NCBI GenBank assembly: GCA_013330015.1
Contig: DUJC01000108.1
Location: 1 to 8,199 of the forward strand
From: Candidatus Poseidoniaceae archaeon
GTDB taxonomy: Archaea; Thermoplasmatota; Poseidoniia; Poseidoniales; Poseidoniaceae
Direction: 5' to 3'
DNA length: 8,199 nt
Shown: one piece after another, positions 1 through 6,268 of the stretch
Layout of the letters: each line of letters starts with the position of its first letter
How positions within the stretch are numbered: the stretch's first letter is position 1
Notes under the pieces: model-generated
What the model saw: only the letters and a program-made list of their open reading frames with translations
What the model was told of the DNA's origin: nothing
The model's database searches: none
Position numbers and translations under genes: made by a program

Positions 1-151
1 TCCCGGAGGTTTCTCAGAATCGCATGTGCTTCGGCTGTCGTCGTTGGGTGATGGGAACCTTCACCGTCCGAAGACTCGGGTCCCAACGCCGTTCCCACCG
101 ACGCAAGCAACTCACCCACTCACCCCCCCTATATCAAGATACCCGACCGTA
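1..151. other. Intergenic stretch without a supported gene; possible structured RNA
   Basis: No open frame here has a start, an SD and a recognisable protein. Two complementary pairs stand out: CGTTGGG (42-48) with CCCAACG (82-88), and TGGGAAC (52-58) with GTTCCCA (91-97). Both are perfect 7-bp pairs and they cross each other, so together they would make a pseudoknot. Between them, GTC-CGAA-GAC (66-75) reads as GUC-UUCG-GAC on the minus strand, a stable tetraloop form. A TTGATATAG sequence at 130-138 (minus strand) could be a TATA-like element for an RNA transcribed leftwards. I could not match it to tRNA, SRP RNA or RNase P RNA. A C-run (123-129) lies in the middle. Confidence 0.25.
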
Positions 152-183
152 ATTGGGCCGAAAGTCGCTCACTGCGAGCCAAT
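152..183 (-). other. Stem-loop just 3' of the last gene
   Basis: ATTGG-C (152-158, with one bulged G) pairs with GCCAAT (178-183). Inside it TCGC (165-168) pairs with GCGA (174-177) around a 5-base loop, leaving CGAAAG unpaired on one side. On the minus strand the hairpin begins 8 bases after the TAA stop at 192-194. The place suits a 3'-end or RNA-stability element. No T-run follows, so it is not a typical archaeal terminator. Confidence 0.4.
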
Positions 184-191
184 CAAGAAGT

Positions 192-1628
192 TTAGTTGCC
201 CTCGGAATCACCAGACGTCCAAAACGCATCCAATTGTACAGAATCAGGCGACTCATCGAGAGATTCTTCTTCGTTCGTGGACGATTGATACTCAACGATT
301 CGAGTTTGATGTACAAGAAATTCAGGAGCTCCGAATCCAGGGTCTAATAATTCAATAACATGGTTGAGTAATTTTTGGGCATCAACGGGGTCAGAGAGTG
401 ACGTAATTCGAGCACCTTCATACAGTTCATCAAGCGTTTTTGCATGATCTGTTGAACCCAACTCTTCGATGTAAAATTCGTAAATATGTTTTGCGTCTTC
501 ATCGCTATCCCAGTTTGAAACATCAAACATATCCAATGATGGTAAGTTTTCATACGTCCCCGCTTGCCTCACACGCGTGTCCGGAATATTGAGTAGTTTC
601 TTCAGTGGTTCAACGTAGTGACTCGCCTGCTTGCCATTAAAATCAGCAATGAGATGTTTCTTGCCATTTATTTTCATCATTAGACGAACTGAGCTTTGAT
701 GTTTTTCCAATTCCGCAGAGGAATAATTCACATTAGTCCAGCTCCAACCACCCCATCGAGTAGACGTCATTGAACGGCGCAGGGACATACGCCTACCTTC
801 GACATCAAACTTCAAAACAAACCGACGTTGATCGATTTTGAGCATGATGAGGAATGAAACAAAGAGCATAATCATGCCAATTATGATTTCTTCTTCTATA
901 ACGTATTCAACAACCTCAAACGCCATGTAACTACCATATTCAACAGATGTATTTGTTGTAACTTCGAACAATAGTTCATCATTGTATCCTACATACATTG
1001 GGTTATACATCTTCACTCCTAAGAATGGATGTGGACCATCTGAACTGTAGGAAACTTCCTCTGAACCCATTGAATCATTGTTGCACCATGATGGTTCCAA
1101 ATTGTATGAATATTCACCAAGAAGGAGGTCATTTGTACCGAAATTATCTGGAAGTTCACTTTCTGCAAAGTAAAATCGACAACTCACATATCCATCATCG
1201 AGAGGTTCGCCAATAACAACAAGACCAGGTTTGTGGTCCAGAAGCTCCCAACGATACTCTGAGGTCCTATCTTTGTACGTTATCTTGAAACGGTTCTCGG
1301 CTGTTTCAATCTCCTTAATTGTCTCACCTTCATAATAATTCCAATTTTCTGCCGTGCAATACATCGCTCCATCGCCAAGTTCTACAATATCTCCCCAGTC
1401 TCCAGGACAAGGATCCTCGGACATCTGTAGTCGTTTGTTAATGACTATTGTACTAATCGAAAATGAAAGAATCGATAGAGCGATAATGCCAACGATTGAA
1501 CCAGTGAGAAGGGCTGGGATGTAAACGCCTTCAGATTTTATTGCACGTACAGAACCGTCATTTACGGCAAGGTACTTACTCGAATCTCCAGCCGTGATGT
1601 ATGGAGTTCCGGGTTCGGAAATGCGCAT
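192..1628 (-). CDS. Unrecognised two-helix membrane protein with a Cys-containing external domain
   Basis: 478 residues; I do not recognise the family. The N-terminal 36 residues are polar. TM1 spans about 37-63 (SIVGIIALSILSFSISTIVI) and TM2 about 247-264 (IIIGMIMLFVSFLIMLKI). Between them lies a roughly 180-residue, mostly acidic and aromatic domain, inferred to be extracytoplasmic. It has four cysteines (74, 91, 150, 182) that could form two disulfides and sequons at N184 and N226. After TM2, basic KIDQRRF suggests a cytoplasmic C-terminal half. Residues 269-346 look like a beta-rich unit ending in a helix (FDVEGRRMSL, SVRLMMKINGKKHLIADFNG, YVEPLKKLL). A helical acidic tail follows (about 370-478). 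The start is the first ATG after an in-frame TAG and no SD is visible. By hand count, 841-900 has 19/60 G+C against 36/60 in 7261-7320 (L6). A link to Sec function is suggested only by position. Confidence 0.8.
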   Translation of the reverse strand: MRISEPGTPYITAGDSSKYLAVNDGSVRAIKSEGVYIPALLTGSIVGIIALSILSFSISTIVINKRLQMSEDPCPGDWGDIVELGDGAMYCTAENWNYYEGETIKEIETAENRFKITYKDRTSEYRWELLDHKPGLVVIGEPLDDGYVSCRFYFAESELPDNFGTNDLLLGEYSYNLEPSWCNNDSMGSEEVSYSSDGPHPFLGVKMYNPMYVGYNDELLFEVTTNTSVEYGSYMAFEVVEYVIEEEIIIGMIMLFVSFLIMLKIDQRRFVLKFDVEGRRMSLRRSMTSTRWGGWSWTNVNYSSAELEKHQSSVRLMMKINGKKHLIADFNGKQASHYVEPLKKLLNIPDTRVRQAGTYENLPSLDMFDVSNWDSDEDAKHIYEFYIEELGSTDHAKTLDELYEGARITSLSDPVDAQKLLNHVIELLDPGFGAPEFLVHQTRIVEYQSSTNEEESLDESPDSVQLDAFWTSGDSEGN

Positions 1629-1632
1629 ATGC

Positions 1633-1651
1633 TAGGCAAAGATGTTGCCTA
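1633..1651 (-). promoter_or_regulatory. Perfect 7-bp inverted repeat just before the downstream membrane protein gene
   Basis: TAGGCAA and TTGCCTA pair over 7 bases around a 5-base loop, in the 37-base gap between SecY and the next gene. It ends 4 bases before the ATG at 1628, where an SD would normally sit, and no GGAGG-like site is present. It has no T-run, so it does not look like an intrinsic archaeal terminator. It could be an RNA hairpin controlling translation, a processing site, or a regulator-binding palindrome. Role unknown. Confidence 0.45.
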
Positions 1652-1665
1652 TTTCAAATGGAAGC

Positions 1666-3606
1666 CTACTCAGCACCGAAGAACTGTCGGAGCATTGGAT
1701 GCATTTCCATGGCTTGTTCCTTCTGAATTTGCTCATAGGTACGCAGAATAATACCAACAGCCAGTAACAGACCTGTACCGGTCGCATTACCAACCGTACC
1801 CAGCAGATCAGCACCTGCTGCAAGTAAACCTACGAAAGCACCAGAGAAGTAGGTCACCGGTGGAATGTAGTTCTCGAGAATCTTCTCCAAAACCTTAGGA
1901 TTCTTACGGAAACCAGGAATCTGCATACCTGTTCGCTCGATTTGCTTTGCAACGTCCTTGGTACCCATGTTGGTGGTATCAATCCAGAACTTTGCGAAGA
2001 CCATCGAACCAACCGTCATCAATACAACATAGAACACGACGTGAAGCATAATCTGCCCAAGACTGTGCCCGAACATGTCAGATTGCTGATTCAGTAACGG
2101 AATCAGCCAATCATTGACACCCGCTGGCATCGATGCATACCAGGCAAAACCACCCGAAGCGGTCGTTTGACCAGGTTCATAGGTTCCGATATAATCCGAC
2201 ATCGAGAACCATCCCTGCCGTCCTAATATCGGCGTTTGTGACATCGTTGGATGGCTCCAGAACAAGAGCGAGAACATGTTGACGTTGGCAAGCAGTGCAG
2301 CCATCAAAATGACCGGAATGTTCGAAGCGTAGACCAATCGAATTGGATACTTACCACGGTGACCACGGACCTTTCCGTGTGTCAAAGGCAATTCGAGTTT
2401 ACTCGATTCAGCATACGCAACCACGAGGAAAACAATGATACTGGACACGAGAGCAATCACGGCGTTTGGATGCGTCGCATCACCCAACAGAATCATTTCG
2501 AATCCATTGAGCGATATCATTTCTCCATTCGTCGCTGTCCTGAACATGTAGAAAATCATTGGAAGTGTACCTGCTGGCGGGTTCTGCACAGAGTACGCCA
2601 AACCGGCAGTTGTTGGGAGTGGTGAGAGCGTACCGACAAAGGTCGATTGAGCAACACCGGCAGCAATGAAGAGCGACATACCGGATCCGATACCCCACTT
2701 GCTGACCAATTCATCGAGCAAGAAGACAAGATAGGATCCTGCGAACAATTGAGCAACGATGACAAAGTTGGCCCAGCCAAGTCCATACTCATCGATGAGG
2801 AATTCCGATGGGTCGAGGAAACCATAAGTTTGCGGAATCGACTCAATTGGAATCATGATTAAGACGAGGAGTTTCTGTACTCCTTGGTACATAGCCTTGT
2901 CTTCGCTGTTGGTCAAATCCAAACGGATGATCTTCGCTCCTGCGAACAGTTGCATGATAATTGAACCCGTAACGATTGGACCGATACCCAAGTGCATGAT
3001 GGTACCCGATGCACCAGCCATGATGGAACGGAAGCCGCTGAACAAGTCCATGGCTTGACCGCTCAATCCATAGAGCATGACGTTGGTCATAGCGAAGTAA
3101 ATGATGAGAACGAAGGTTGTCGTCCACATCTTCTCTCCGAATCGAACGTGCCGGTCAGGCTTGGTGATGGCTGGATAGACATCGACGAAGCGGCTGAGAG
3201 CGTACAAACGGCTGCTTTGGTCACCGCTCCACATGAAACATGTGAGGATGGCTGCTGCACCGAAACCAAGCAGTAAGACACCCACAAGGAGGAATCCGAC
3301 TGCTTCATCGTAGCCACCCCATTTCTCTGGGCGGCAGTACCATACAGCGATGAAGACGAAAATCAACCAACCGTAGAGTTTCGCATAGCGACCAATGATT
3401 GGCAGTTGCTTCATCGAGGCAGGAAGATCACGCTGGAAACATGCCATGACGTATGCAACGTATGCAACTGCGAGAACGATGCCGAAGATGGCTGCATCGC
3501 GTGCTGCACCTTCGCCTGAAAGTTCATCCCATTGCCAATAGAAGAGGAGACCAAAGTAAATGACACCCGTAAGAACAACACCGATTGGTACTGGCTTGTG
3601 TTTCAT
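1666..3606 (-). CDS. secY: Protein translocase subunit SecY (Sec61 alpha) with an extra N-terminal membrane domain
   Basis: 646 residues, well above the roughly 430-490 usual for archaeal SecY. The canonical channel starts near residue 135: PDRHVRFGEKMWTTTFVLII (TM1), GIGPIVTGSIIMQLFAG (TM2), VQKLLVLIMIPIESIPQ (TM3), and the TM6-TM7 cytoplasmic loop YAESSKLELPLTHGKVRGHR then YPIRLVYASNIPVI. The C-terminus has GNATGTGLLLAVGIILRTYE, then QIQKEQ. SecY forms the membrane pore that, with SecE, exports and inserts proteins. Residues 1-132 are additional and show four hydrophobic segments (about 7-25, 37-56, 75-91, 103-124). The external TM7-TM8 loop (about 446-515) is also enlarged and rich in Gly, Trp, Tyr and Pro. 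A strong SD confirms the start. Its place after L15 is standard. The stop is TAG; the next gene begins 37 bases later. Confidence 0.96.
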   Translation of the reverse strand: MKHKPVPIGVVLTGVIYFGLLFYWQWDELSGEGAARDAAIFGIVLAVAYVAYVMACFQRDLPASMKQLPIIGRYAKLYGWLIFVFIAVWYCRPEKWGGYDEAVGFLLVGVLLLGFGAAAILTCFMWSGDQSSRLYALSRFVDVYPAITKPDRHVRFGEKMWTTTFVLIIYFAMTNVMLYGLSGQAMDLFSGFRSIMAGASGTIMHLGIGPIVTGSIIMQLFAGAKIIRLDLTNSEDKAMYQGVQKLLVLIMIPIESIPQTYGFLDPSEFLIDEYGLGWANFVIVAQLFAGSYLVFLLDELVSKWGIGSGMSLFIAAGVAQSTFVGTLSPLPTTAGLAYSVQNPPAGTLPMIFYMFRTATNGEMISLNGFEMILLGDATHPNAVIALVSSIIVFLVVAYAESSKLELPLTHGKVRGHRGKYPIRLVYASNIPVILMAALLANVNMFSLLFWSHPTMSQTPILGRQGWFSMSDYIGTYEPGQTTASGGFAWYASMPAGVNDWLIPLLNQQSDMFGHSLGQIMLHVVFYVVLMTVGSMVFAKFWIDTTNMGTKDVAKQIERTGMQIPGFRKNPKVLEKILENYIPPVTYFSGAFVGLLAAGADLLGTVGNATGTGLLLAVGIILRTYEQIQKEQAMEMHPMLRQFFGAE

Positions 3607-3612
3607 TCAAAG

Positions 3613-3618
3613 ACCTCC
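3613..3618 (-). promoter_or_regulatory. Strong Shine-Dalgarno site for SecY
   Basis: GGAGGT on the minus strand, 6 bases before the SecY ATG at 3606, in the 16-base gap after L15. It supports the annotated SecY start and so shows that the unusual N-terminal extension is translated. No internal start near the canonical SecY N-terminus (about position 3200) was needed to explain the gene. Confidence 0.85.
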
Positions 3619-3622
3619 TTGT

Positions 3623-4048
3623 TCACTCTTCTTCCCATTCGTCCCAGTCATCACCGTCATCAAGGTTGACGGAACCACCTGCAGCTTCGACCTTTTCGAT
3701 GGCTGAAGCGCTAGCGTTGGCGACTGTGACGGTCATAGCAGCATTGATTCGACCAGATCCAAGGAGCTTGTCAATTCCAAGTTCTCCAAGATTGATGCTG
3801 TCCTTACCATCTGCCATGCCTTCGAGTTGGCTGACGTTGCAAGTCACGTGTACATTGCGTAGTGAAGGGTGACGATTGAAACCGTGCATACCCCAGTGAC
3901 CTGGCATGTACTTGATTCGAGTCATAACACGATGCTTGTTCATACCTGCATTTCCACGGCCACCACGCTTTCCAGCGCCTCGACCGGCTTTCTTTCCACG
4001 ACCATGGTATCGGTTTCGTCCACGGTGCTTGTTTGCTTTTGTACCCAT
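3623..4048 (-). CDS. rpl15: Large-subunit ribosomal protein L15 (uL15) with an acidic C-terminal tail
   Basis: 141 residues from the second of two adjacent ATG codons; the alternative start at 4051 adds one Met and is too close to the SD. The basic glycine-rich N-terminus (KHRGRNRYHGRGKKAGRGAG and RGGRGNAG) is the rRNA-penetrating arm of archaeal L15. It is followed by PGHWGMHGFNRHP, conserved in the family, and a compact C-terminal domain (LGELGIDKLLGSGRI, then an IEKVEAAGG end). L15 stabilises 23S rRNA in the 50S core. The last 12 residues, DDGDDWDEWEEE, are an acidic tail after the normal end of the domain and share DDWDE with the linker of L32e. SecY follows 16 bases after the TAG-free TGA stop, as in most prokaryotic spc operons. 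Confidence 0.96.
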   Translation of the reverse strand: MGTKANKHRGRNRYHGRGKKAGRGAGKRGGRGNAGMNKHRVMTRIKYMPGHWGMHGFNRHPSLRNVHVTCNVSQLEGMADGKDSINLGELGIDKLLGSGRINAAMTVTVANASASAIEKVEAAGGSVNLDDGDDWDEWEEE

Positions 4049-4052
4049 CATA

Positions 4053-4060
4053 TCACCTCA
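4053..4060 (-). promoter_or_regulatory. Composite stop/SD octamer at the L30-L15 junction
   Basis: The minus strand reads TGAGGTGA, followed by TATGATG. TGA is the L30 stop and GAGGTGAT matches the anti-SD complement. Spacing from the end of GAGGTGAT is zero to the first ATG (4051) but 3 bases to the second (4048). The other good SD sites here (S14, S8, L6, SecY) sit at an equivalent spacing of roughly 3-5, so the second ATG is favoured. Confidence 0.8.
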
Positions 4061-4528
4061 AATCATTCTCTCAACCAGTGCCTTGATGTCGTCGCCTCGA
4101 GAACCGAGTGCGCCACCAACGACGTAGGATCGCTTGATTCCGCCCCATCCCTTTGCTCCTCGAGGAGGATGCAAACGGAAGACACGCTTCAAACCTGGAA
4201 CATCTTTCACGGTCGCCTCATTGTCGACAATAGCCTTAGCGAAATCACCAATGGTCTTGTAATCGGTTGCTTCTGCAACGACTGCATCGGTCAATGGTGC
4301 ATCGCCTGGCATACGTCCACGCTCAGAGAGCATGGATTCAACGGTAGCGAGGTCAGCATTGCCCCATGTGATGTAGTCCTTGGCCTTGCGAAGCATTCCA
4401 ATGTACTGATCGTTCTCTGGAATGATGACCGCATGGTTGACCTTGGTCAAGTTGAGGTAATCCATTGTTTCACGAATGGATCGCTCGACACCAACATTGC
4501 TTCGTGCACGTACAACGATGAAACTCAC
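4058..4528 (-). CDS. rpl30: Large-subunit ribosomal protein L30 (uL30), archaeal long form
   Basis: 156 residues, the archaeal/eukaryotic (L7-like) length rather than the short bacterial form of about 60. The N-terminal core has the [19 protein letters not shown] and [16 protein letters not shown] motifs. The C-terminal part has [20 protein letters not shown], typical of archaeal L30. It binds 23S rRNA in the 50S subunit. The start codon is GTG at 4528; GTGA overlaps the S5 stop, and GGGAGGGT upstream acts as SD. It is the only full-length gene here with a non-ATG start. The stop TGA is fused to the SD of L15 in the octamer TGAGGTGA. Confidence 0.96.
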   Translation of the reverse strand: MSFIVVRARSNVGVERSIRETMDYLNLTKVNHAVIIPENDQYIGMLRKAKDYITWGNADLATVESMLSERGRMPGDAPLTDAVVAEATDYKTIGDFAKAIVDNEATVKDVPGLKRVFRLHPPRGAKGWGGIKRSYVVGGALGSRGDDIKALVERMI

Positions 4529-5298
4529 TTCAGAACCCTCCCAGTGTTGATGAACAAGCGTTCTCGCTGTTCGTTGCTGATACGAGTTGTGTTTAATGCT
4601 TTGAGTGCATTAAAGGTTGCAGCAGCGTAATTGATGGTGGTTCGAGTTTGTCCCTTGGTTCGGGAGAGAACGTCAGTAACACCAGCAAGTTCGAGGACTT
4701 TCTTTCCGGTTTCACCGATAACAAGGCCCTTACCCTTTGCAGCTGGCATCAGCGTGACTCGGGTCGAAGCGGAGCGACCGTTGACCTTGATCGGCACGGA
4801 TGTGCCTGGACCAGCAGAAGATTCCCATGAGCCGTTTCCGCGCTGTACGCTGATTAGGTTGAGCTTGGCGGCGACAATGGCCTTCTGGATGGCATTGGAA
4901 ACTTCCTTTGCTTTAGCCATTGCAAGACCGACATAGCCATTTCGGTTTCCGACACACGCCATGACGTTGAATCGAACACGACGACCACTGTCGGTCATTC
5001 GCTGAACCATGTTGACGTTGATGATCTCATCTTCCAACTCAGGAAGAAGAGCATCGACAATTTCGACCTCACGGATTGGAAGACCACTTGCGAGGGCTTC
5101 CTCGTACGTTGTGATGAGGCCAGCATAGACCATGTTACCGAGTCGTGTACGTGGTGTCCAGTTGCGGAGGTTGTTGATCGCATCAGATTGAGCGCTACGA
5201 CGTCGTCGTCGACCGCCGGTCTCTTCAGCTTCTTGCGGAGCGTAAGCAAGAATCATACCTGGTGCTTGCTTGATTTCTGTTGTTTCTTCTTCTGTCAT
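4525..5298 (-). CDS. rps5: Small-subunit ribosomal protein S5 (uS5) with an extended N-terminus
   Basis: 257 residues. From about residue 46 it is a normal archaeal S5: [54 protein letters not shown], then [18 protein letters not shown]. The second domain has [17 protein letters not shown] and [21 protein letters not shown]5 lies at the mRNA entry side of the 30S subunit and affects decoding accuracy. The first 45 residues are an added tail: acidic [11 protein letters not shown], a hydrophobic MILAYAP patch, acidic EAEE, then GGRRRRR. This tail varies in archaea, and here it is relatively long. The ATG at 5298 is coupled to the L18 stop (TGATG), with GAGGG upstream. The stop overlaps the GTG start of L30 by four bases (GTGA). 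Confidence 0.97.
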   Translation of the reverse strand: MTEEETTEIKQAPGMILAYAPQEAEETGGRRRRRSAQSDAINNLRNWTPRTRLGNMVYAGLITTYEEALASGLPIREVEIVDALLPELEDEIINVNMVQRMTDSGRRVRFNVMACVGNRNGYVGLAMAKAKEVSNAIQKAIVAAKLNLISVQRGNGSWESSAGPGTSVPIKVNGRSASTRVTLMPAAKGKGLVIGETGKKVLELAGVTDVLSRTKGQTRTTINYAAATFNALKALNTTRISNEQRERLFINTGRVLK

Positions 5299-5807
5299 CA
5301 GTAGGCCCCCTCGATGGATGCTTTTGTGGTTTCAATCGCACCAGCGACCTTGTCGTCGATGTGTGCGCCGTTGATTCGATCGTCATCAGGAAGAATTTCC
5401 TCGCTGTGTGGAACGTTGAGTCCAGCCTCGACCATACCTCGAAGTGCAGCGAAGACACGACCACCAGGTGTGCTTGCTGCAAGTCCGATATCGAGAACTG
5501 CATCTTCATGTCCAGCAGCGAGTGCGGCCTTTCCAAGTGCATAGCCTACAAGGTAGGATGCTGGGACGGATTTCTTGGACATGTTGTCTGGCCATGAGAA
5601 TTTCTTGACCAAATCGTTTCCAGTAACATTGAGTGCAACTTTGTCGCCTTCAGCGGCCCATGTGACCAACTGGCACGATGTACGTGTGTTTGAGATACGA
5701 ACAACAGCACGAGGTTGTTCGCTTCGAAGAAGTCGAAGTCGGCGTCGGTAGTCTGTAAGTCCGGCCTTACGTCGTCGTAGGACAGAGCGTCGTCGGTTTC
5801 CTTGCAT
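5298..5807 (-). CDS. rpl18: Large-subunit ribosomal protein L18 (uL18)
   Basis: 169 residues. The N-terminus [20 protein letters not shown] with the following LRLL and PRAVVRISN is the archaeal L18 pattern (RRREGKTDYRKRLKLL in relatives). The centre has [14 protein letters not shown] and [21 protein letters not shown], also family hallmarks, and [21 protein letters not shown] near the end is diagnostic of archaeal/eukaryotic L18. L18 binds 5S rRNA together with L5 in the central protuberance. The start overlaps the L19e stop (TGATG), with GGAAGGTGA upstream as SD. The end overlaps the S5 start in the same way. Length is slightly below many archaeal homologues, with no missing core motif. Confidence 0.97.
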   Translation of the reverse strand: MQGNRRRSVLRRRKAGLTDYRRRLRLLRSEQPRAVVRISNTRTSCQLVTWAAEGDKVALNVTGNDLVKKFSWPDNMSKKSVPASYLVGYALGKAALAAGHEDAVLDIGLAASTPGGRVFAALRGMVEAGLNVPHSEEILPDDDRINGAHIDDKVAGAIETTKASIEGAY

Positions 5808-6268
5808 CAGTTGTCACCTTCCTTGAGTTGTACACCTTCCATGGTCATTTGAGAACGCATGTGGGCAATGGATCGATAGGAACCACCCTTTGCCTTGAGG
5901 TAGTAGCGGCGGTATTGCGAAGGCGTGATTTCATCAGCCTCTCGCAAATCCTTGAGAGCACGTCGTTGGGAGCGAATGGTTCGCATCCATCGGTTCTTAC
6001 GTGGGTTGCGAGCATTCGCCGTACCCATGCGCTTACCTTGACCCTTCTGTCGGCCCTTGCGGCGCTGTTCTTGACGGGTACGTGCTCGAACACGAGAGGT
6101 TCCCTTGACAGCCTTTGCACGGATGAGCCCTTCTTCGATGAATTCGCGAATGTCGTCTGCTTGAACCGACGATGCGATCTCATCGATGTAGTCAGGGTTG
6201 ATCCAAACACGGTTTTCACCGCACTTGAGAATCTTCGCTGCGAGTCGCTTTTGGTTTGTGAGTTGCAT
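5807..6268 (-). CDS. rpl19e: Large-subunit ribosomal protein L19e (eL19)
   Basis: 153 residues, matching the archaeal L19e length. Conserved stretches include LTNQKRLAAKILKCGENRVW with INPDYIDEI at the N-terminus, the basic GRQKGQGKRMGTANARNPRK segment in the middle, and WMRTIRSQRRALKDLRE with YRRYYLKAKGGSYRSIAHM near the end. The long basic helices thread through 23S rRNA on the back of the 50S subunit, at an inter-subunit bridge. The start ATG shares its A with the L32e stop (TGATG), and AGGAGG lies about 9 bases upstream inside L32e. It ends in TGATG with L18. Expression by translational coupling within the spc transcript is expected. Confidence 0.97.
   Translation of the reverse strand: MQLTNQKRLAAKILKCGENRVWINPDYIDEIASSVQADDIREFIEEGLIRAKAVKGTSRVRARTRQEQRRKGRQKGQGKRMGTANARNPRKNRWMRTIRSQRRALKDLREADEITPSQYRRYYLKAKGGSYRSIAHMRSQMTMEGVQLKEGDN

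Noticed and set aside
111..129. Short direct repeat CTCACCCACTCACC with a C-run
   Set aside because: Two imperfect copies only; too short to be a repeat array or attachment site.
1..130. tRNA, SRP RNA or RNase P RNA in the left intergenic region
   Set aside because: I looked for T-loop and A-box patterns, the SRP helix 8 loops and the RNase P conserved GGAAA core on both strands and found none. Only a generic structured-RNA possibility remains.
26..358. A 110-residue plus-strand open frame at the left end
   Set aside because: Its last half lies antisense to the C-terminal part of the 478-residue membrane protein, the sequence is low in recognisable motifs and rich in Pro/Thr, and there is no SD. 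Probably chance.
3869..4630. A 253-residue plus-strand open frame opposite L15, L30 and S5
   Set aside because: It is fully antisense to three certain ribosomal protein genes, and its length is explained by their codon bias. No SD or family resemblance.
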